From positions 1-8,094 of the forward strand of contig DAINCF010000324.1 in assembly GCA_036732565.1 (NCBI GenBank): a DNA stretch of 8,094 nt. Reading direction: 5' to 3'. This DNA comes from JAIVJN01 sp036732565 (lineage in GTDB: Bacteria; Acidobacteriota; Vicinamibacteria; Vicinamibacterales; UBA2999). Positions 1-5,866 of this stretch are shown piece by piece; position 1 is the first letter of the stretch; each line of letters opens with the position of its first letter. A model generated the notes under the pieces. The model searched no databases, was not told where the DNA came from, and saw nothing but the letters and a program-made list of their open reading frames with translations. The translations under genes and the position numbers were made by a program.

Positions 1-266
1 AACTTCTTGAAGCCTTGCAGCTCGGCGCTCACGCGATACGCGCCCAGCGATAGCAGCAGCGCCCGATACAAACCGCTCTCGTTGGTGACGACCGTGCGCG
101 TGTCACCCGTGTCGATATTGTTGACGGTGATCGTCACGCCGGGCAGGACCGCGCCTTGCTCGTCCTTGACCGTGCCTTCGATCGTGCCGTTGATCGACTG
201 CGACTGTGCCGCAGCCGTCGATGCGAGCGCCAACGTGACGAGCATGGACGCCAAGAGCCGAATCAT
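1..266 (-). CDS. N-terminal part of an exported protein with a carboxypeptidase-regulatory-like domain, probably a TonB-dependent receptor (3' end outside window)
   Basis: I translated 88 codons from the ATG at 266-264; the frame stays open to the left edge, so the protein is truncated only by the window. Residues 1-20 look like a Sec signal peptide: Arg3, a hydrophobic core (LLASMLVTLALA) and an AAA-Gln cleavage site near residue 20. Residues 28-88 look like a carboxypeptidase-regulatory-like beta-sandwich, with TIEGTVKDEQGAVLPGV, then a TNESGLYRA turn and YRVSAELQGFKK at the edge. In Acidobacteriota and Bacteroidota this domain usually precedes the plug and barrel of large SusC/Oar-like outer-membrane receptors. 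That is the likeliest identity, but no plug or barrel is visible, so another surface protein with the same domain is possible. A GGAGG 8 bases upstream supports the start. The 421-base gap from treY suggests a separate transcription unit. Confidence 0.8.
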   Translation of the reverse strand, partial: MIRLLASMLVTLALASTAAAQSQSINGTIEGTVKDEQGAVLPGVTITVNNIDTGDTRTVVTNESGLYRALLLSLGAYRVSAELQGFKK

Positions 267-412
267 TGGAGCAACCTCCGTGTGGGAGAAAACAGAAGAA
301 AAGCGATCCCGAGAAACTCGCCGCGCGACAGCGGATTGATCGGCGCAGATGAACGCGATGTTGACAACCCTTCGGGCTCCGTCATGAGGACCTGGCTCGC
401 AAGCATTCGTTC
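267..412. other. Leader region upstream of the TonB-receptor-like gene
   Basis: No gene is supported here. Read on the minus strand, the stretch just upstream of the ribosome binding site is pyrimidine-rich (around 286-305). Near 359-366 there is a TTGTCA that could act as a -35 box, but no convincing -10 box lies 16-18 bases downstream. A promoter is expected somewhere here because of the distance from treY, but I cannot locate it. Confidence 0.35.
275..279 (-). promoter_or_regulatory. Shine-Dalgarno site of the TonB-receptor-like gene
   Basis: On the minus strand the bases read GGAGG, followed by an 8-base spacer and the ATG at 266. This is the only strong Shine-Dalgarno match at any gene start in the window. 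It fixes the start of a gene of which only the first 88 codons are present. Confidence 0.75.
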
Positions 413-618
413 AGCCACAGATGGCGCAGATTACATAGATTCCGGTACGAGGGCCGGCGGGTCGCGCGGCGGAGCCGCGCGTCCGCGAGGGGTGGAGGCT
501 TCGCGGCCACCCGCCCGCCTGACGCGTTTTTCGCGCTCGCACGTTTCCGGTCTTGCTTTATCTGTGTAACCGGCGGCTCTGACCCGAGAATCGGCGAAAT
601 CTGCGCAAATCTGCGGCT
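413..618. repeat. Intergenic palindromic element with imperfect inverted ends
   Basis: The left end (413-434, AGCCACAGATGGCGCAGATTAC) is, when reverse-complemented, a near match to the right end (596-618). About 19 of 23 positions agree with one gap, and the shared core is AATCTGCGC...ATCTGYGGCT. A related ATCTGTGTAA lies at 560-569. Inside are a perfect 8-bp stem with a GGA loop (463-470 with 474-481) and a 6-bp GGGTGG/CCACCC stem (490-495 with 507-512). No transposase or credible coding frame is present. It looks like a short non-autonomous or REP-like dispersed element; whether other copies exist cannot be seen from this window. It could also help terminate treY transcription. Confidence 0.55.
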
Positions 619-667
619 CGATCAATCGGCGCAGTCACGCTTAACACAGCAGTATATCGCCGTGCTA

Positions 668-684
668 CGCGCCCTGGTGGCGCG
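668..684 (-). terminator. Hairpin just after treY, possible weak or factor-assisted terminator
   Basis: A perfect 6-bp GC-only stem (668-673 CGCGCC with 679-684 GGCGCG) and a 5-base loop begin four bases past the treY stop codon. No run of U follows on the transcript, so this is not a classic intrinsic terminator. It may stabilise the 3' end or act with Rho. The larger palindromes at 463-512 are alternative end points. Confidence 0.35.
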
Positions 685-687
685 CGG

Positions 688-3600
688 TTACGCCGTGTGG
701 AGCCAGGCGACTGGGAGAGGGTCCAACACTGGGCCGAGCGGCAGCCGCTCCCGGCCCTGCTCGTCGTGGGTGGGTCGCACCGGGCGACCGGTCATCGCAT
801 CGCGCCAGGTGCGTCCTTCCAGCTCAGGTGGCACCGACAGTGCCGTCTCGCCCCACGCGGCCCCGGCCGGCCAGTCCTTGCTCGATCGCATCGCGTGACG
901 CGCGGCGATGACCACCACCGCGTCGGAGCCGTACGTGCGCGCGAACGCCACGAGCGGAGCGTGCGGCGGGTCGGCGGCGAGCGGCAGGTACTCGCCAGTG
1001 TGAAAGAGCTCCGCGTGGCGTCGGCGGTAGCGCAGGATCGCGGCAAGCACCCACAACTTCAATCGGCCATCGGTCCAGTGCGCAGCCAGGTCGCGGACGA
1101 GGGAGTCGGCATCTCCCGCCGCGTGCTCGACGCGATCCAGATGCGGCAGCAGGTCGTCGAGCATCGCCCGTCGCTGGCCGAAGTCCACCGGCTGACGATT
1201 GTCCGGATCGACCAGGTGGAGATGCCACAACTCCGTGCCCTGATACACGTCGGGCACGCCGGGCGATCCCATCTGCAGCGTGAGCTGCGCGAGGCTGTTG
1301 ACGACGCCCATGCGTCCCAGCGTCCGTGCGAACGGCACGAAGCGTGACAAGAAGCGCGACGATCCAGGCCCGGTCAGCACGGCTTGGACGAACGCCGTCA
1401 TCGCATCCTCGTAGGCCTGGTTGGGGCGCAGCCAACTCGATTGGATCTTGGCCTCGCGGATCGCCTTGATCATGTACGCAGCGACCCGCGACTGAATCTC
1501 GACTGGCGCCGCCGTCGGAATGGGATCGCTCTCCGGCTCGCACGGCCAGATGGCCAGCAGCGCCTGGTAGAAGTGGTACTCGTCCGCGCGATCGGGCACC
1601 ATGGGGCCGGCAACCGACGACCGATGGCGCGCGTTGAGCCGCATCCAGTTGGCCATCGCGCGACGCCAGTCGGCTGGACGCTCCGTGAGCGCGGTCAGCC
1701 GGGCGCGGGCATCGCCGCTGCGCTTGGTGTCGTGGGTCGCGAGCGCCACCATCGACGAGGGCCAGTCCGCCAGCCGCACGCGGTTGGCCTCGTGAAACTG
1801 TTCGACCCCGAGCGACGGACTGGCGGGATCGCCGCCGACCTCGTTGGTCGACAGCAGCGGGCAGTAGCGATAGAACGCCGTGTCCTCGATGCCCTTGGCC
1901 TGAATCGGACCGGTGATCTGCTGGAAGCGCATCGCGAACCGCACACGATCCGGTAACGCCGCCGGGGGCCGGGAGTCGGGAGTCTGTACTGCCGGGAGTC
2001 GGGAGTCGGGAGTGGGCAGTCCTGTTGCGTGTTGATGCTCGTGACTGCCGACTGCCGACTGCCGATTGCCGTCCGTCTCCTCGTGGCCGCCAACTGCCGA
2101 CTGCCGACGGCCGCCGAGTACCTCCTCGATGAAATCGAAGATCGAGGCTTCCATGACGGGCGCACGTCGCCGGGCTTCCGCCACCGCCCGTGCGATGACG
2201 AGGTGATCGCTCTGCGATGCGCCACGCTCGGTGACGTAAGTGCGATAGACCGGGAAGCAGGCGACGACATCGCGCAGCACGCGGCGAAGGTTGTTCAATG
2301 TGAAGTCGCGCGAGCGGCGATCAAGCGCGGCGATCCGCTCCAACGCGTGCGCCAGCAGGTTCATCTCGCTGGCCATGGACGTCCGCGCGATCAGGCTGCG
2401 ACTCTCGTAGGCAATCTCGCGAAAATCCGCGGGCGCGTTCAGCCGCTCCCAGAGTCGTTCGATCTGGTGCAGGCCGGCACGGTCGATGAACAGCCAGTTG
2501 ACGTAGTTCAGGAAGAGATAGCCGACGCCGCCGTGAATGGCCCATTCGGGCCTGAACCGCTCGCCCGGGACCAGGATCTTCTCCGCGGCCAGATAGATCG
2601 GCCGCGTCGCCCAGTGCATCGGGTCAGCCGCGCGCTGTGCCTCCCGCCACGCCACCAGCGCCTCTTGGGTGTCCTGGTCGGCGCCGAGCGCCTCGGCGCG
2701 CACGCGCCACACCGAGGCCTGGAGCCGCTCGAAGTACGCTTCCGGATCGTTCAGGCCGTCCGGATGATCCACACGGATGGCGGTAACCTGCCCGTCGCGC
2801 ACCAGCGACAGCACGAGCTTGTGCGTCTCGGCGAACACGACCGGATCTTCGACGCGCACGGCGCCGAGCTCGATGATGTCGAAGAACCGTCGGTAGTTGA
2901 TCTCGTCGAGCGCGGTTCGCCAGTACGCCAGCCGATAGGGTTGGCGCTCCAGGAGCTCGTGCATCGCGTCGAACGACTTGGGACGCCCTGGGTCGCCATT
3001 GAGTCGGGCCAGCGCGCGATCGATGACCGCTCGGATCTCGGGCGCGCGCGCCAGCAGCGCGGCCAACCGGTCGTAAGTGACCTGACGCTCGCGATGCCGC
3101 GCTTCGCGTCGCGCGGGATCGCGCTCGACGTGCTTGGGCAGGTTCTCGAACGCGGTCAGGATGCTCAACAGCTCACGGGTGTCCGCATCCTCCTCGGCTG
3201 CCTGCGTGCGATGCGATTCGACCTCCGGTCCGATCGCCAGCGGAATGTAACTGGGATCGATCGGCAGCTCCAAGTCCCCGTAGCGGACCACGAACCCGCC
3301 ATCACGCAGGCCCACTTGCAAATCGCCGCGCTCGAGGACGATGCCGTATTGATCGCCGAGCACGGGCTGCAGCACCTTGTCGTGCAGCTCTTGCTTCACC
3401 GGCTGCCAGTCGACGTCGAACCACTGCGCCGAGGCGGCGCTCTGCCCGTTCTCCAGCAAGTCGCGCCAGCGCCGGTTGTGGATCGGGTCGAGGTTCATGT
3501 GGTTCGGCACCACGTCGAACATCAGGCCGATGCCGCGCTGCTTCAGCTCCTGCGCGACCGCGGCAAAGCTCTCTGCGGTGCCAAGCTCTGGATTGAACCG

Positions 3601-3834
3601 GCCGTGATCGACAACGTCGTACCCGTGCGGACTGCCGGGCTTCGCCGCGAGGCACGGCGAGAGATAACAGGTGTCGACGCCGAGCGCGTCGAGATAGGGG
3701 ACCAGCGCGCGGAGATCATCGAAGGTGAACGACGCGTTCAACTGCACGCGATAGGTGTTGCTCGGCGTGCGGAGCGTGCCGCGCAGCTGCTTGGCGAGCG
3801 CCGTCACTCGATCGTCGAGCTGGTTCGGGGTCAC
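688..3834 (-). CDS. treY: Maltooligosyl trehalose synthase (TreY), GH13 family, with an in-frame repeat insert
   Basis: The 1048-residue protein isomerises the reducing-end alpha-1,4 bond of maltodextrins to alpha,alpha-1,1, giving maltooligosyl trehalose; it is expected in the cytoplasm. The N-terminus reads PSNTYRVQLNASFTFDD (24-40) and YLSPCLAAKPGSPHGYDV (57-74), both typical of TreY. GH13 regions are visible: I, DVVPNH (107-112); II, IRVDHPDGL with nucleophile Asp356; III, AAEKIL with acid/base Glu418; IV, THDTKRSGD with Asp702. Other family blocks are RFQQITGPIQAKGIEDTAFYRY (636-657) and GSPGVPDVYQGTELW (856-870). The length exceeds the usual 700-850 or so, partly because residues about 576-625 are translated 7-base repeats. 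The start is GTG, overlapping the treZ stop by 4 bases, with no clear ribosome site, so translation is probably coupled to treZ. The stop is TAA at 690-688. All catalytic residues are present, so I expect an active enzyme. Confidence 0.95.
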   Translation of the reverse strand: MTPNQLDDRVTALAKQLRGTLRTPSNTYRVQLNASFTFDDLRALVPYLDALGVDTCYLSPCLAAKPGSPHGYDVVDHGRFNPELGTAESFAAVAQELKQRGIGLMFDVVPNHMNLDPIHNRRWRDLLENGQSAASAQWFDVDWQPVKQELHDKVLQPVLGDQYGIVLERGDLQVGLRDGGFVVRYGDLELPIDPSYIPLAIGPEVESHRTQAAEEDADTRELLSILTAFENLPKHVERDPARREARHRERQVTYDRLAALLARAPEIRAVIDRALARLNGDPGRPKSFDAMHELLERQPYRLAYWRTALDEINYRRFFDIIELGAVRVEDPVVFAETHKLVLSLVRDGQVTAIRVDHPDGLNDPEAYFERLQASVWRVRAEALGADQDTQEALVAWREAQRAADPMHWATRPIYLAAEKILVPGERFRPEWAIHGGVGYLFLNYVNWLFIDRAGLHQIERLWERLNAPADFREIAYESRSLIARTSMASEMNLLAHALERIAALDRRSRDFTLNNLRRVLRDVVACFPVYRTYVTERGASQSDHLVIARAVAEARRRAPVMEASIFDFIEEVLGGRRQSAVGGHEETDGNRQSAVGSHEHQHATGLPTPDSRLPAVQTPDSRPPAALPDRVRFAMRFQQITGPIQAKGIEDTAFYRYCPLLSTNEVGGDPASPSLGVEQFHEANRVRLADWPSSMVALATHDTKRSGDARARLTALTERPADWRRAMANWMRLNARHRSSVAGPMVPDRADEYHFYQALLAIWPCEPESDPIPTAAPVEIQSRVAAYMIKAIREAKIQSSWLRPNQAYEDAMTAFVQAVLTGPGSSRFLSRFVPFARTLGRMGVVNSLAQLTLQMGSPGVPDVYQGTELWHLHLVDPDNRQPVDFGQRRAMLDDLLPHLDRVEHAAGDADSLVRDLAAHWTDGRLKLWVLAAILRYRRRHAELFHTGEYLPLAADPPHAPLVAFARTYGSDAVVVIAARHAMRSSKDWPAGAAWGETALSVPPELEGRTWRDAMTGRPVRPTHDEQGRERLPLGPVLDPLPVAWLHTA
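1971..2112. repeat. Two inverted clusters of 7-base repeats inside treY
   Basis: On the plus strand, GGGAGTC units start at 1971, 1978, 1994, 2001 and 2008 (the last with a final G), followed by GGCAGTC at 2015. After a 21-base spacer come GACTGCC at 2043, 2050 and 2057, GATTGCC at 2064, then AACTGCC, GACTGCC and GACGGCC from 2092 to 2112. The two clusters face each other: 1994-2021 pairs with 2043-2070 at 23 of 28 positions. In the treY frame they encode RQSAVGG, RQSAVGS, TPDSRLPA and TPDSRPPA. The 7-base unit recalls the short tandemly repeated heptamers described in cyanobacteria, though the sequences here differ. Confidence 0.9.
3831..3834 (-). other. treZ stop / treY start overlap (GTGA)
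   Basis: The minus strand reads GTGA: GTG starts treY and TGA ends treZ. The bases just upstream (GGTCGCCCACGCTC) hold no convincing Shine-Dalgarno match. Ribosomes that finish treZ probably re-initiate on treY, which would tie the amounts of the two partner enzymes together. Confidence 0.85.
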
Positions 3835-5783
3835 GAGCGTGGGCGACCGAGGTTGAGAACGACCGCGCCGGGGCGCGTGAAATCGACCACGAGAGTACCG
3901 TCATCGTGCGACACGTGCGCAGGCTGAGGATCCACGGAGAAATCAGGCGATTCGCTGTCGAGCACGATTGTAGGCGAAGTGTCAGTTGGAGGATCCGGCA
4001 CTCGCACAGGACCAGCGCCTGATACCCGCGCAATCAGCAACAGCTCGGTGCCGTCGCGTCGATGCCGGCGCATGAACACGCTTTCGCGATCGATCGCATC
4101 GATGACCCGCCGATCGAGCGAGCCCGATCGGCCGGCCGGCACGAGCGTCGGACGAAGCGCCAGAGCCCGACGATGGAGCGCCAGCACGCCGGCATGTGGT
4201 TGGCGATCGCGCTCCTCCCAGATCAGCCGCGACCGCTCGAACGTCGCCGGATCTTGCGGATCCGGAATCCGCTCGCGGGCCGCGGCATCGGCAAACGCGC
4301 GGAAGTGCCGGAACTCCTGGCGGCGCCCTTCGCGCACCGCGCGCACGAGATCGCCCGCATGGTCCACGAAGAACAGGAATGGAGTCGTGGCCGCCCACTC
4401 TTGTCCCATGAACAGGAGCGGTGTCTCCGGCGCTAGCAGCAGAACCATGGTCACCGCGCGATACACCGCCGTGTCGACTTGGTGATGTAAACGCTCCCCG
4501 TAGGCGCGGTTCCCGACCTGGTCGTGGTTCTGTGAGCAGATCACGAACGACGGCAGCGGCAGGCCGGTCGGATCGGATCCGCGCGGCCCTTCGGCGTGAA
4601 TCGAGTGCTCGCCGCGAAAGCGCCATCCATCACGAAGCGTGCTGGCGAGCTCGTCGGTCGTGCCCGCAAAGTCTCTGTAGTACGACTCGTCGTCGCCCGC
4701 GATCAGCCGGCGGACGATGTGATGAAAGTCGTCGGCCCAATCCGCGTCGAGTTCCCAACCGCCCGCGGACCGCGGCTCGACGATCGTGCGCAGGTTGCGG
4801 TTGTCCTCGGCGATCAGCAGCACGTCGCGATCGACGATTGCGGCGCGCACGACGCGCGCGAGCTCGGCCAGGAAGTGCTCCGGGCTGTCGTCCACCAGCG
4901 CGTGCGTCGCATCGAGTCGCAGGCCATCGAAGCGGTACTCGATCAGCCAATGCAGCGTGTTCTCGATGAAGAACCCGCGTACGTCGCGGGAGCCAGGGCC
5001 GTCGAGATTGATCCCGGCGCCCCAGGGACTCTGGTGGCGATCGCTGAAAAACAAGGGGCTGAACGCCGCGGCATAGGCGCCGTCGGGCCCGAAGTGGTTG
5101 TAGACGACGTCGAGCAGCACGCTCATCCCCAAGGCGTGGGCGCGATCGACGAGCCGCCGGAGATCGTCGGGACGGCCGTAGACGTCCGCCGGCGCAAACT
5201 GCGCGGCGGGATCGTAGCCCCAGTTGCGCCGACCCGGGAACGCGGCGACCGGCATCAGCTCCACGGCGGTCACGCCGAGCTCGGCAAGCGCCGGCAGCCG
5301 ATCGGCCGCCGCCGCAAACGTCCCCTCCGGCGTGAACGTGCCGACGTGCAGCTCGTAGATCGCCAGCTCGTCGAGCGGTTGCGGGCGCCACGCGTGGGTG
5401 CGCCACGTGAACGCGCCTGGATCGATCACCTCGGACGGGCCGTGCACGCCGTCCGGCTGAAATCGCGACGCCGGATCCGGGAACACCTGTGTGTCGTCGA
5501 GGACGAGCCAATAACGAACGCCGGCACGCAGCCACGGTGCGCGACCGGAGAAATAGCCGCCCTCCTCACGCGCGAGCCCAACATCTTGGGCCGCAACTCC
5601 GGTTAACCCAACCGGGGTCAGCCCCCTTTTAGAAATCTGCGAGCTCTGGAAATCTGCCGGGCGCAGCGCGACGCGCTTCGCGGTTGGCGCCCACACGCGC
5701 ACCACGCCCTCGTCGCCGTCGAGCCATGTGCCGAGCGAAGGGCGCCAGAGTCTGGACGTCTCGAAGGACGGGATTTCAGTCAT
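3831..5783 (-). CDS. treZ: Malto-oligosyltrehalose trehalohydrolase (TreZ), GH13 family
   Basis: The 650-residue protein hydrolyses the alpha-1,4 bond next to the trehalose end of maltooligosyl trehalose, releasing trehalose; it is the partner of TreY. Residues about 14-100 form the N-terminal beta domain (VVRVWAPTAKRVAL). The GH13 barrel follows: YELHVGTFTPEGTF (143-156), NWGYDPAAQFAPADVYG (187-203), DVVYNHFGPDGAY (225-237), GLRLDATH with nucleophile Asp291, LLIAED with acid/base Glu326, QNHDQVGNRAYGER (418-431) and LLFMGQEWAA. The NxDGPGS and FFIEN blocks separate it from glycogen branching enzyme. I chose the ATG at 5783; a TTG at 5792 in frame would add three residues. Neither has a strong ribosome site. 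Residues about 43-70 look like a repeat-derived insert, and the first dozen codons overlap an inverted repeat. The gene lies 83 bases after treS-mak, probably in one operon. Confidence 0.94.
   Translation of the reverse strand: MTEIPSFETSRLWRPSLGTWLDGDEGVVRVWAPTAKRVALRPADFQSSQISKRGLTPVGLTGVAAQDVGLAREEGGYFSGRAPWLRAGVRYWLVLDDTQVFPDPASRFQPDGVHGPSEVIDPGAFTWRTHAWRPQPLDELAIYELHVGTFTPEGTFAAAADRLPALAELGVTAVELMPVAAFPGRRNWGYDPAAQFAPADVYGRPDDLRRLVDRAHALGMSVLLDVVYNHFGPDGAYAAAFSPLFFSDRHQSPWGAGINLDGPGSRDVRGFFIENTLHWLIEYRFDGLRLDATHALVDDSPEHFLAELARVVRAAIVDRDVLLIAEDNRNLRTIVEPRSAGGWELDADWADDFHHIVRRLIAGDDESYYRDFAGTTDELASTLRDGWRFRGEHSIHAEGPRGSDPTGLPLPSFVICSQNHDQVGNRAYGERLHHQVDTAVYRAVTMVLLLAPETPLLFMGQEWAATTPFLFFVDHAGDLVRAVREGRRQEFRHFRAFADAAARERIPDPQDPATFERSRLIWEERDRQPHAGVLALHRRALALRPTLVPAGRSGSLDRRVIDAIDRESVFMRRHRRDGTELLLIARVSGAGPVRVPDPPTDTSPTIVLDSESPDFSVDPQPAHVSHDDGTLVVDFTRPGAVVLNLGRPRS
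5599..5657. repeat. Repeat-like insert in the N-terminal domain of treZ
   Basis: The stretch packs several small repeats: CCGGTT (5599-5604) with AACCGG (5610-5615), GGGG (5614-5617) with CCCC (5622-5625) around TCAG, and two direct copies of GAAATCTGC (5632-5640 and 5649-5657). The first GAAATCTGC copy is followed by G, as in the intergenic GAAATCTGCG at 596-605. In treZ it encodes about 20 residues rich in Ser, Gln, Leu and Thr (ADFQSSQISKRGLTPVGLTG), between two beta strands of the N-terminal domain where related enzymes have a short loop. Dispersed origin is inferred from this structure; only one copy is present here. Confidence 0.55.
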
Positions 5784-5820
5784 CTGAGACAAGCGTTCCG
5801 GCGCCGGCCTTCGAGACGTC
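5755..5820. repeat. 13-bp perfect inverted repeat flanking the treZ start codon
   Basis: The arms are GACGTCTCGAAGG (5755-5767) and its exact reverse complement (5808-5820), 40 bases apart. The spacer contains the 10-base palindrome CCGGCGCCGG (5798-5807) and a TCAG/CTGA pair (5776-5779, 5784-5787) that leaves the treZ ATG in a four-base loop. In the mRNA the outer arms could fold into a stem enclosing both possible treZ starts. It may be a dispersed palindromic element that landed on the start of treZ, a translational control structure, or both. Confidence 0.7.
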
Positions 5821-5823
5821 TCG
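5812..5823. promoter_or_regulatory. 12-bp palindrome, candidate operator upstream of treZ
   Basis: CGAGACGTCTCG is a perfect palindrome lying 29-40 bases before the treZ ATG. The core recurs as GACGTCTCG at 5755-5763 and as GACGTTCG at 5835-5842, giving three GACGT boxes within about 90 bases. This resembles a cluster of dimer binding sites, but no regulator gene is in view. The palindrome also overlaps the larger inverted repeat, so it may simply be part of a repeat element. Confidence 0.3.
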
Positions 5824-5827
5824 CCCC

Positions 5828-5851
5828 GCTGACAGACGTTCGCCGGTCAGC
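5828..5851. other. Hairpin in the treS-mak / treZ gap
   Basis: GCTGAC (5828-5833) and GTCAGC (5846-5851) form a perfect 6-bp stem with a 12-base loop, starting 15 bases after the treS-mak stop. No U-run follows on the transcript, so full termination between the genes is unlikely. It could act as a partial attenuator or an RNA-stability element setting treZ-treY levels relative to treS-mak. Confidence 0.35.
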
Positions 5852-5866
5852 AAAGCCTCGCTAGAA

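Noticed and set aside
156..569. Plus- and minus-strand open frames in the left intergenic region (also 431-625)
   Set aside because: They cross hairpins and repeats, encode Arg-rich sequence and lack a ribosome site. The 156-569 frame also overlaps a better-supported signal-peptide gene.
413..618. Complete insertion sequence
   Set aside because: The element is only about 206 bases and encodes no transposase.
1971..2112. CRISPR array
   Set aside because: The units are 7 bases, contiguous and without unique spacers, and they lie inside a translated enzyme gene.
2029..3927. 632-codon open frame on the plus strand opposite treY
   Set aside because: It runs fully antisense to conserved TreY motifs and shows no family motif of its own. 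Long antisense frames are expected in GC-rich coding DNA.
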